Below, piece after piece: positions 50,450 to 61,356 of a stretch of DNA of 64,000 nucleotides (position 1 is its first letter; each line of letters begins with the position of its first letter). The notes beneath the pieces were generated by a model. It was not told where the DNA came from. It saw nothing but the letters and a program-made list of their open reading frames with translations, and made no database searches. This DNA comes from Echeneis naucrates (taxonomy: Eukaryota > Chordata > Actinopteri > Carangiformes > Echeneidae). The translations under genes and the position numbers were made by a program. Location of the stretch: positions 11,877,332 to 11,941,331 of the forward strand of contig NC_042521.1 of assembly GCF_900963305.1 (NCBI RefSeq). Direction: 5' to 3'.

Positions 50450-50664
50450 GGGGACAAAATGTAAACAGCCAGAACCAAAGTCAGACCCACAGCTAATTTG
50501 TTGACAGGAGCTCCTCAAGTTGTAGTAAGTCGCTCAAACGGAGGAGAAGTGGAGTCCTCATTTGACTCAAAGTATCTGTGAGGCGCTATGAGCAGCGGAC
50601 CATGAGGACAGTCTCCCACTGAGGCTTTCCCTGCGAACAGGTGGACTGCTGACACTTCCTGAGG
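50450..50664 (+). other. wipf3: Likely non-coding first exon of wipf3
   Basis: A donor (GAGG/GTAAGA at 50665) follows sequence near AGAGGAGAAGTGGAG. The first coding exon begins at 52194 with an acceptor 17 bases before its ATG, so a leader exon is needed. The assignment is by position. Confidence 0.4.
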
Positions 50665-52210
50665 GTAAGACCAACTCCACCGTTATGATAGATGGTTGTA
50701 CTAATATGATCGGTAGGTCGTGGTAGTTTTCTATTTTTCTATTCCTGTAAAATACCACTAAGGGTCATTAACAATAAATATACATGGTTGTTTTTAGAGA
50801 ATTTTGCTAAATATCACCGCATTGACCTATGAAGTGGATTATATTTGGGCCGAAGAAAAAGCAGCCATTCCATAACCGATTCATTTTAGTACATTTACAA
50901 AAAACAGGCTGGTTGTTAATTCTTCATTCCTGCAAAGTAATGATAGTTTAATCAATCAGTTTGTCTTTGAACATTTTCCTTTCAAATTTATAAAGGTGAA
51001 AATCAAAGAAAGAAAGGAGCATCAAGTACTTTCCCTACAAGGATATTTTAAGTTTTTTTATGAACATGAAAATGAACGAAATTGGGGAAAGGGTATTGCT
51101 GTGTAAAAAAAATGCAATTATCAATAGAAGTCACTCATAGAGCAGAATAAAGCTATTGTATTTGACCGTGATGTACATGATGCCAGTTTGTATTGATGAG
51201 TTTTGAAACAGGGACCACAGTCAGAATATCATAGTTTCTGCTGGTTCACACTGCAACTCTGGGGACCTATGCTCTCAAGTAAATAACCTTTCTTGCACAC
51301 CATTGAAACAAAAAGTGTGAGAATACCTTGTTGTGTGCGAGAAGTGTATTTGTACCGCACCTGTTCTGCAAGAGCTCGGCTATCCAGTGTCAAGCTTTGC
51401 CCCCCTTAAACATCTATATTGGCACCGTCACAGAGGCTACTTGACACAGATATGAAGACAGAAATAGCCATGGCCATTCTGCCATTTGCATAGAGGGAAA
51501 AATATGGCCTGAACTTCGCATAAATAAATTAAAAGAAAAATTTAAAATTGAATCAATAACTGCTTTGACCTTGTGTTTTGTTACATTTCTTATGGGGATC
51601 ATGTGCAAATTCCACAGAGACCTCAAGCTGTTTCAACAGTGCGTTGATATTGAAACTTGTTGACAAAATCCTGGAAAGTCATTGCAATAGACACTGGTGC
51701 TGATGACTTTGATTACTGAACCAGTTGCACTTGAAAGTGTGAGAGTAAAGAGCAATGTGTTTGCATGTTTTGGGATATTCCTGATGCCTTTCGTTAATGT
51801 GTTTTCCACTCATATGGCAGAAAAGGCCTGTGATCACTGAGAAATTCAAGGGCAGCGGGTCTATTACTTTTCAACACACAAGAGTCATTGTTCTTCTCTG
51901 AAGTCCTGCCACAGAGCATTGTGGGAAGAAGAGGACAGGGTTAGGGGGGATGTGTCAGATTTCTCTGGAAAGGATGGAGCACTTGCTGCTTCCTGTTTTG
52001 CACGGCACAGTGGTGAAAGCTCTTCCTGTTCAGGGAATAGGGCAGGAGATCTTCCAGTTTGCTCCCTGTCACAGTAGCAGCTCCTAGAACTGGAGGAAGA
52101 AAAAGCCCTAGATGGCTGGTCCGGTGGCTGCAGTGCTTGAATAAGATGGAGACTGTCTGTTTCTAGTTATAGGGTGTGCATTGTCTTCTGCAGGTATCTG
52201 AGGCTCAGTC

Positions 52211-55200
52211 ATGCCAGCGCCCCCTCCTCCCCCGCCTCCCCCAGCAGCCCCCCCACCTCCACCACCTCCTTGTGCTGCCCTGCCTCAGGTAGGACTGTGC
52301 ACTCTTCTTATCCAAACACTCACTTGTGTTCTTCTCAGTAACTATCAACCAAACACCTGGAGGAGTTTTTTTGCATTATTGATTGAGGTTGGGCACACAC
52401 AAAGGGACACATCCAGACAGCATGTACAAACACACACACACACGCGCAGTAAGGCACTAAGCAGAGTCTCAGTAGCAGAGGAGTGTTACGTTTCCACATC
52501 AGGCTCATATTCAGTGAGCTCCTGCTGCCAGCAAACAGGGTCATACTGCAGATAAACAGCAGAGAAGCTTCAGGATGAAGCAATAACCTGAAGTATGTGA
52601 GAGAAACAATAACCTGAGACAAAATGCTTCTCTCCTGTTTCTCCTCTTCCTTCCTCACTCTCAATGGCCTCCTCTAACTTTCTTATCCTTGTCTTCATTT
52701 TCATGCTTTCACTTCACCTCCTTGCTTCTTAAAGGGTACAGAGATAAGAACTGATCACTATCAGAATAGTTGGAGACTAATTATGCCTAAATAATGCTTA
52801 AATTGCTGGGCAAATTCCTGTGCTCTTGCAGACTGGTCACATATAAACCATACATTGTGCTGTAAAAACACTGGCCAATGTCATATAAACGTACCTTTTC
52901 TCTTTTGGACAGTGTCCATCTGAGGCTCCTAAACTCCAGTCCAGTGCAGGGGGGGGTGGAAGGAATGCCCTGTTGGCTGACATCCAGAGAGGAACCAGGC
53001 TCAGGAAAGTCACACAGGTCAACGACCGCAGTGCCCCTGTTGTTGATAGTAAGAGAAAAAACCTCACCATCCTGCCAGCACAGACACACTTAGTCTTTGT
53101 GTGGCACTTAATGGTACTCACATGGTGTTTGTGTCACTGACTAATCCATTCTCATTGTGGAATTGGGTCTAATAGTGTGTAGATAGTGCTATTGTAGTGA
53201 AAGCAGATGTCGTGATAAAAAGAAGATACAAGAAATGACAGAAAGATGAAAAAAAAAATACATAAATAAAAAAATCCAAATGCATACACACACACACAAT
53301 CCAGGGCTCACTTCAGGAAAGAATGCCCTTTGGCAGATAAGGATACAGACAATGTAGGAAACTACTGTTTACAGTGGCAGACACAGCAGAGAGGACATGT
53401 GTGTCTCCACTTTATCCTTAGTTTAACAATAAAATGTATGAAGGTTCCATAGCACCTTTGTAATAAGGCACTCGTTCAATTTTTAGAGTATTTCAAAACT
53501 TTCATTTTGTACAAAACACATTTCTGTTACAGGTAAAAAAGAAACTTGAAAAATTAAATTTGGTTAGTCAGTTAATTAGCTTTTACAGAGATGAGGGCTT
53601 GAATGGTGGGCCAAGTGGCACCTTTTGGTATGTGCGTTGTATACAGCCAGGCCAGTGGAAACAGACTGCTCAGGTGGCCCTCAGGGAGATCAGATGATCT
53701 GGGTGGTGCAAAGTTAACATATGTTTCTGCCTGTGCGATCGCTCATCTTAATGTTGTTTTCTTTCCACAATCAACAAGAGCACATTCATTCTCAATGAAT
53801 TAAACAATAAGTGAAAGGAGTTGTGGTTAAGTATTTGTATTTAAAAAAAAACAAAAATTAAAAACAAAAACCCATGATCAATTACATGATCAATTTCTGC
53901 TTTTGTCTGTTATGGGTACTCATCTGTAGTCTATATGTATGTTGTTCCCTAGAGCCCATTGCCAACACTGGAGATGCCTCCAGCAGCATTGGTGCTATTC
54001 AAGGTCAAGCAGGAGTGGTGGCACCCATGGGACCCACTTTGAGTGGGCTATTTGCTGGAGGGTTTCCCACTCTACGGCCTACAGGACAAAGAGATTTAGC
54101 AGGGAAGTCCTCAGGTTAGTAAGATGGCGCCTTCTTACTAGATCAGTGTTGTGTTTTCAGTTACAATAAGAGTAACTCTGAGTCCTCTTGTGCATGTGTG
54201 TGTTTAAGTGAGTCGCTCAAGCTCATCCGTGTCCCTGAAGCCACAGTGGAACACACCCACACCTTCAGATGCCAGCAACGTCCCAGAGCCTCAGAGGACG
54301 GTGGAGCTCCGGGGCGCCGTTCACTGGCCACTTGCTCCTTCATCCTCTGCTCCTCCCTCCCCGTCTCACAGCAGCAGGCCCCCACCTCCCTTCCCCACTT
54401 CCTCTCCCCCTGCCCCTCCCTCTGCTCCTCCCCCACCTCCCCCACCTCAAGCCTTCCAGGATCGTCCAACCAACAGGCCTCCGCCCCTCCCTTCCTGTCC
54501 TCCCCCTCCACCTCCATCCCAGATCAGTAAGCCTACCTGGCTCCCCATCCAGCACTCTCACTACACCAACATATCCCATCCCTTGATTCCAACTCCTCCT
54601 CCCCCTCCTCCACCTTTCCAACCCTCCTCCACTGTCCCAGGGGACCGCTCCTCAGGGTCCTTCTACCCTCTGCCCCCCTCTCCGATCCACTTTGAACCCT
54701 TGAGGTTCCCCATCATGCGGGAAAGTCCTCTGGGACCACCTCCACCACCCCCTCCTCCCCTTGTGCCAGCTTCCTTCACCCATACCTGTCCATCAACCCT
54801 TCCACCACCACCGCCCAAGGTGGCCCCAGTGCCCTCACTAGCCATGTGCTCTCTGCCACCATCATATCCCTGTAATGCTCCCACCCGACGGCCACCCGCT
54901 GTGCCCAGAAATGCAGGTCAGTGAAACGCTCCATTTCTTTCCAATAACCAAGAGCTGGTCCAGGGAACATCCTCTAGTTAAATGTGGATACATGGTCTGT
55001 TTTTGACTATTCAATCAGTAAGAGAACCACCCATCATGGTGGCAAACAAAGAAACAAAACAAAACAAACAGCAAAACAATAGGTAGCCCACTATAGAGCA
55101 GCGCTAATTACAATCTGGTGTTGCAGATAATATAAAAAGTTGGCTTGCAAAAAAATGATTTAACCAAAATAGGATACTAAGGTATTAGGTTATTAAGTTT

Positions 55201-56534
55201 TGCTAGTGCTTCATAGCCAGCATTAACATTAAGAGCTGTGTAGAAGAAACATATTTCCTTATGATCATTATCCAACTCCACTCTTTTACTCAGTTTTACT
55301 GTCTCTAGAGGTGGAAATCATCCTTTTTGTTTTGTTCATATTTCTTTCACTTTTCTTCTTTTGAAATTAGCATCCTAGATAATCCCAGATAGCACTGATC
55401 TGGCCCACACCATCCTGTCACTCTCCTATACCGAGTCAGTAACTTTATCTTCCAGTCTGACTTGAGGTGATGCTGCTCAAAGGGTGTTTTTTTTTTTTTT
55501 TTTTTTGACCTGGTGTTCTGTAATCACAACTATGACTTAAGCGCTTGTTTAATGGTCAGTAAACAACTATTCACACGAGCATTGGTTATATGTAGCAACA
55601 GCAAAACATAGTTATACCTTATTTAAACCAAGCTTGAACCTGGAAAGGATCCACATTGAGGTTTTGAAAATTTGCCATTTATGATATTAAGTTTTGTTTC
55701 GTAAACATTTAGCTGATAACTTCATATAGAACGGCATTTAACTATACGACTATGTCCAACAAAATACACAGATATAACACAAGCACACAAAAATTTTGAA
55801 AACAAAAACACCTGCTCAAAAAGTTGAAATGATTGTGTTGTTTTTCTATGTCTGAAACTGTCAATTGCAGGTTTGAAAATTGTGGCAGCTGTTGCAAGTA
55901 GTCATTGAATCAGTATGTTACGCAATTATATATATATATATATATATATCAGTGTAATTTCTCAGGTAGAGATTAGCAGTTGAGATGTGGTTCTACTTTT
56001 TATGCTGCCCTTCCATTAATATTATCAGACTCCTCTCACCCCCTTGTGGCAGGTGTAGGTCGGCTCGCTCCTCCACCAGCTCCTCCGGCACGTTCTCCCA
56101 CCACTGAGTTGTCCACTCGCATTCCTCCTCCTCCTCCACCACCACCACCTCCCCTGCCCCCATCCAGTCTCAGGAACGGACACCTGCAGAGCCTGGGTGA
56201 GACAACTTTTACAACTTGGAATTATGAGAAATTAAAACAACAATTAAGAAGAAACAGACAATTATCTAACTGACTACATCCTCACTTTTCTCTTGCAGAT
56301 GATTTTGAATCCAAGTTCCAGTTCCACCCTGTAGAAGATTTACCTCCTCCTGATGAATTCAAGCCTTTCCCTCGGATCTACCCTAGCAAAGAAAGCAGAG
56401 GTAGCAGCCAAGAGCTTGTTATTTCAAACTTATTTTTTTTCATGACTTTAGTCTCCTTTGTTGAACTGTTTTTTTGGTCTTCTTTTCGTTCAGTGAACCC
56501 CAAACCACCTGGGATCAGGACACACCTCAGATGA
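52211..56534 (+). CDS. wipf3: WAS/WASL-interacting protein family member 3
   Basis: Verprolin-family actin regulator that binds G-actin and N-WASP; the mammalian protein (CR16) is enriched in brain and testis. Exons: 52211-52288, 52913-53048, 53953-54114, 54209-54916, 56053-56196, 56299-56400, 56494-56534. Phases join to 457 codons, giving 456 residues (human about 483). The N-terminus is [18 protein letters not shown]. The WH2 actin-binding motif RNALLADIQRGTRLRKV is at 43-59, with LRKV at 56-59. GLFAGGFPTLRPTGQRDLAG is the family block. Exon 5 is a long proline-rich, profilin/SH3-type region, and PPAPPARSPTTELS matches human. The WASP-binding C-terminus is FESKFQFHPVEDLPPPDEF (about 412-430) followed by IYPSK. 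It ends IRTHLR (human SLKTLR). prr15 upstream matches human 7p14. Confidence 0.96.
55927..55949. repeat. (AT)n microsatellite
   Basis: About 11 AT units in a wipf3 intron. Confidence 0.85.
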
Positions 56535-57040
56535 GTCAAGGCCTCGCCCTGATCTTTATCCCCCCCCCACACACTCCATCTGTTCCACCTCTTTCTTAAG
56601 ACACTTTGTGACAATCGCATAATTGCCATGGATTTATATCGACGCAAACCCTGTATGTATCTTGTGGTTTGTATATCAGTCTCTGCATGTTAGTGTCAAA
56701 CAGGCACCCGCCTCATACTGACTATGTGACCTCTGACCTTATCCAGTGTGGAATGTTTTGAATGTGTATGAGGAGGAGGAGGGCACTCCCTACTCATGCT
56801 CAGAAAGTACAGACTACACACACACATACAATCTTATAGGCAGTGTTTTCTAGAGGCTATATTTAACATGCTTCTTCACACAGTGTTTAAAGGCGAGGTA
56901 TTTCAGTATCTATATGAAGTCTAGCAATTTTTGATTTCCTGTCTTGAGGGGTATCTCTCTCTTGTCATGCTATATTTAGCAGCACATTAAGTATGAATGA
57001 AACCAGCAAACATTAAACATTAATAAACCGAGCTTTAAGA
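56535..57040 (+). other. wipf3: wipf3 3'UTR
   Basis: AATAAA at 57022-57027 lies about 490 bp after the stop and is the first plausible poly(A) signal. Confidence 0.5.
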
Positions 57041-57848
57041 TCACCTCATTATACACAAATTGTAATTGAGCAATAACTTCTTTATCCTCAAGCACTTCTT
57101 TAAATGTGATGCAAAATGCCCTTATGCTACATTTTTAATTTATGGTTTGATGCAAGCAAGGCAATCATCTCTGCAGCTCTATGTTTTCCTCCTGTCGAGC
57201 CAACTAGTTTCCACTGTTCACTCACACAGTTGGGTGGCCATAAATCATTATGTATACTACTGTGTTATTTTCTTCGTACCTAAATAAGATGTGAAAATAT
57301 GAAAACAAATTTGATGTGAAAATTACTTGCATTGTGAAGAGTATGTGAATGCATCAGTCTTACACACGTGTTTGATGATATAAATAGATTAAGTCAACTT
57401 TCCTGTCTCCCTCTGTAGTCAATAATTCTAATGCCTTTGATGACAATGCCACCTGCTGGTGCAGCGTGTAATGCACTGCAAGGTGTAATGGACCAGTATG
57501 CAACTGAACTTGTTTTCAAAAAAAATATTTCCACCTTCTAACTCCCATTTAGTTAAGAATAGAAAATAATATGGGAATCTGCTTTTGAGTTTAGTCTTGA
57601 TACATCCACATGAAGGGAGGAAAACTCAAACAATATATCATTTCAGCACTAACATCAAGTGTAATGAACCTTTCTCACAGACAGTTTGACTTCACAGGTG
57701 TCTCTAATAACATCTAGAGTCCATTGAATTGCACCAGTGTCAGTGTCTGTATTGCGCATCACAAATGACGACTGAAGTTTGACTGTTTTCAGCAGGAACC
57801 ACTTGTGCTGTTGGGAGTCACATTAAGTGCCATAAAATAGCCTCAATT
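57041..57848. other. Intergenic interval between wipf3 and fkbp14
   Basis: AT-rich, no exon seen. In human, SCRN1 lies between these genes; no secernin-like frame is present here. Confidence 0.5.
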
Positions 57849-58167
57849 GCACCCAGAAAAAGACCCTCTTTAATGTTAAATAAAAATGGAAAACAACAAA
57901 ATTTATATTTTCATGACTAAACACAGTCTGGTGTATTTGATGAAACATAGGCCTGATCTTTGATTAAAAATGGACTTCAGAGAGTTAATATATACGATGG
58001 GAAGGAACCTTTCGCTATTGGAGTTTTAGAGAGACAAAGTTAGAGAAGTCAGGATGACAGGAACACATTTGGTTGATTACAATTCAAGAAACAGAAATGC
58101 GAAAAGGCAAAGATTTGCAGAGGTAAAATACCACTACAAGTAAACCTAATAAACTCACTGGCTCAAA
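57849..58167. repeat. Direct repeat copy A (fkbp14 3'UTR side)
   Basis: It starts GCACCCAGAAAAAGACCCTC and ends AATAAACTCACTGGCTCAA. Almost the same sequence recurs in the same orientation at 59599-59914. The copies differ by a few substitutions and small indels. This copy begins about 120 bp beyond the fkbp14 stop and is therefore probably in its 3'UTR. Confidence 0.92.
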
Positions 58168-58285
58168 ACCCACTACACACAGTTGTACAAAAAGCTTTGA
58201 TAAAAAGGTAAACCTGAGAGAATCATTGCAGTAAACCCTGGACAAAAGTGTTTCCAGCACGAGAGTCATGGCACTGGGTCAGACT

Positions 58286-60289
58286 TTAAAGTTCATCATG
58301 CTTGTAAGTGAACTCTCTGGAGGATATGAAGCCATCTTTGTTTTCATCCTCTTTGGCAAAAATATCTGCCACCATGTTTTCATGTAGTGTGTCATTGGGG
58401 GGGTAGCCATGACGCTCAAACTCCTTCCTCAGGTACTCCTTGACCTGGCAGACAGTGACAGGTTGAGTGAGACAAAAAAAATGATTAGGATATGTAAAAA
58501 AAGAAAACTGTACTCTCAGCAGACAAATCTAGTTCTATGGCCAGTTTTTTCAGTCTGTCTCCAAATTTATTTAACTTGAGTTCATAGTTGGTGTTGGTCA
58601 CTACTGGAGTGCCTGACTTGTTTGTAACTGTAGTAGTAATGTCATCAACCAGCTATTTAAAAAACAAAACAAAAAAACAATAAACAAAATTGAGATTTCA
58701 AAATAAAGCAAACAGTGAAGAGGATTGCTCACGGGGCATCACTTTTTTGCTGAGGCCATGATGTATACCTCTTGTCTGGACAGTTTCCAGTCATCATTGA
58801 GATCCATCTCCTGGAAGGACTCGTGTGATCGCGGTCCATTTCTGATCTCAAGCACCTCGACAATAAAGGTCAACGTGCTTTCAGGTGGGATCTTACCTGT
58901 TGCAAAGAGGTAAAGAGGTCAGTTAAAAATTGGGACATAAACCTAATTTAGGAAACATGATTTGTGTAAACAAACTGGTTTGGTAATTTCCTCCAAAGAT
59001 TAGGAAAACTAAGTTTGGTGTTAGTCATGTTATAACTTAATATTTTTTTGTTCTCATAGCAGAGGGCCACAGAGGTGGAGGGGAGATGTTACTGGTTAGT
59101 GTAGTGGTGCTTACCAAGATAAAGGCATACTACACTTCACATGCTCCAGGTTGAGAAAATGTGGACTAACGTTACTGAATGAAACCGTCATTCAGTGTAG
59201 GAGTCCTAAAAAGCCATTCAAAACAAGACAGACATATAAAAACATGCATAGTGTCTTTAGAGTCTCATCCTGTGTACAACCACAAGCAGTAGAGGAGGAT
59301 GTAGTGTACCTGTGAAACAACATGCAGCGCAGCTTACAAGCATACAGATCCCACCACGGTACCTTTCCCCTCCTTCCCGTAAGCCAGCGCCGGAGGTATG
59401 ACCAGTTTCCTCTTCTCTCCAGCGCACATGTCCTGCAGGCCTTTATCCCAGCCCTGAATCGCCTCTCTGATGCCCAGGGTGAACCACATTGGCTGTTTGT
59501 CACCTTCGGCTCGGCTGGTGGGTAGAAAGTTACATCGCCAAAGTACAGGACATAAACAAAAACTGTCCACTTGATGAAAGAGACAGCAGCACCACAGGTG
59601 CACCCAGAAAAAGACCCTCTTTAATGTTCAATAAAAATTGAAAACAATGTTCATATTTTCATGACTAAACACAGTCTAGTCTATTTTATGAAACATAGGC
59701 CTGATCTTTGATTAAAAATGGACTTCAGAGAGTTAATATATACGATGGGAAGGAACCTTTCTTTAAACCTTTTGCTATTGGAGTTTTAGTGAGAAAGTTA
59801 GAGAAGTCAGGATGACAGGAACACATTTGGTTGATTACAATTGAAGAAACAGAAATGCGAAAAGGCAAAGGTAAAATACCACTACAAGGAAACCTAATAA
59901 ACTCACTGGCTCAATGAGTTTTTTTTGGGGGGGGGGTGGACGCTGTTGGTTTTCACGTGACCAGCAGAAGCGTCACCAACATTGCAATGCAATAACAAAG
60001 ACTCGGATAAAACACAGTATATTTTGCATTCTTCATGCCAAGTATTTCCAAGTTAGCTGAAGTTTTCAGGAGAGCGGAGCTGGTGTCAAACATACCTGGA
60101 GTGAAACATGGTCCCGTTCTCAAAGTATCCGTCGTGATGCACCAGGAGGATGTCTCCATACTTCGACTTCCGGTGGCAGATAAAAGGTCTGTACATGACT
60201 TCTATTTGGACCTCAGCTTCGGGCAGCTTCCCGCCGCTGACGGAGGCCAGCAGACAGGAGCAGAGCCAGCTCAGGACGGTCAGGAGCAT
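58286..60289 (-). CDS. fkbp14: FKBP14, ER peptidyl-prolyl isomerase
   Basis: ER-luminal FK506-binding prolyl isomerase (FKBP22) that helps fold procollagens; human loss causes kyphoscoliotic Ehlers-Danlos syndrome. Exons in transcript order: 60096-60289, 59363-59514, 58769-58896, 58286-58444. Phases join to 211 codons, giving 210 residues (human 211). The signal peptide is [19 protein letters not shown]. The FKBP domain includes [54 protein letters not shown] and [17 protein letters not shown]. Two EF-hand regions follow: [15 protein letters not shown] and [13 protein letters not shown]. It ends HDEL, the ER retrieval signal. The ATG at 60287-60289 sits in GCCGCCATG and starts a clean signal peptide; an in-frame ATG 33 nt upstream (MSVLSF) is less likely. 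It lies head to tail with colq, whose presumed poly(A) signal is about 250 bp upstream. Confidence 0.97.
59599..59914. repeat. Direct repeat copy B (fkbp14 intron 1)
   Basis: Second copy of the 57849-58167 sequence, in fkbp14 intron 1. It contains a short insertion (about 11 nt with CTTTAAACC) and lacks about 10 nt after GCAAAG. Exons 2-4 of fkbp14 lie between the copies. Confidence 0.92.
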
Positions 60290-60387
60290 GGCGGCTGTCT
60301 GAGGAAAAGACAGGACAGACACACGGACTGCCGGCAGATGTTGTTCAAACGGCGCAGAGTCGGCGGAAACGTGTGCAGCTGGTCCTC

Positions 60388-60443
60388 TACGTGGCAGTGA
60401 CGTCTGATCACATAGGAGGATGCAGCCACTTTACTCTGATTGG
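60388..60443 (-). promoter_or_regulatory. fkbp14: fkbp14 promoter: ACGT elements and CCAAT box
   Basis: The plus strand shows TACGTGGC (60388-60395) and TGACGTCT (60398-60405), both ACGT-core sites of ATF6/XBP1/CREB type. An inverted CCAAT box (ATTGG) is at 60439-60443. They lie 100-155 bp upstream of the start codon. Spacing does not form a classic CCAAT-N9-CCACG ERSE, so stress control is only an inference from the gene's ER role. Confidence 0.4.
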
Positions 60444-60529
60444 TCAGTTTTTATTGGGGACCCCGCCCACAGACACGCCCATTCACAGTCCCCAGATTGG
60501 AGTGAAGTGAAGAAAGGACTCTTGAAGTT

Positions 60530-61356
60530 TAGGTCTAATCTTTATTATTGTTCGGTTTTATGAAATGTACAGTCATGCAGGCAGGTTATAAAGTTGTCAC
60601 ATTTTCCTGAATTTACTTAGGAGTGTTCTTTTTAGTCACAGATCAGGTTCTTCATGCTGCCAGGATAAACAAAGGTACTTTGTTCTGCTGTTGTTGTAAT
60701 ATGACATTCATTTTCCTTCTGTCGGGTTATCTGGACATTCATTTCTAGAGGTCCACACTTCGGCTAGTACATTTAAAGCACCCGTTAAAGCAGTCTGTTG
60801 TGCACCGAAAGACATTTACATGCAATATCACAGCACTGCACTTCATATAGCTATCTTTTCTAATGCAGTGCACGGAAATAAAAACATTTACACAACCCTG
60901 ATTTGCATACTACAGTACATATTGTATCATAATATAATTGCCTCATTTGGAAAAGGCTCTATTTTCTCACTACAAAAGAAGTTCAGTACACAGCTTATAT
61001 CTGCATTAACAGTCAGCAAGTCATACACATTGTAACTATTTTATTTGTTACAATCATTAAACGTTTCAATAATTCACCATCAGTGCTCATAACAGTGCTG
61101 CAGCCGGTGGTGTGACAGTAGCAAGGAGCTGCGCTCTGAGGCCAATAAAAAAGATAAACCTCCATTGGGTGATAGTCTAATCAAAGCTGGCTCTCATGAC
61201 TGTTCATGACTCAGAGCAAGCACAAGAGCTTCCCTAAAGTCCCCTTTCAGTCCATTAGTTATGTTTTAAGGGGTGAGATTTAGGTAGAAACCTCAAGTGT
61301 TATCCCCTGCTACCATAAAGAGGAATTGCTTATTTGCTATTTTGTAACTTTTCAGT
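60530..61356 (-). other. colq: Presumed colq 3'UTR
   Basis: No coding region was seen downstream of the colq stop. A minus-strand AATAAA (plus TTTATT at 60541-60546) would end the transcript about 815 bp past the stop, just before the fkbp14 promoter. Confidence 0.45.

Noticed and set aside
60287-60322. Upstream in-frame ATG (MSVLSFPQTAA) as the fkbp14 start
   Set aside because: The downstream ATG has a strong GCCGCC context, starts a clean signal peptide and gives the family length.
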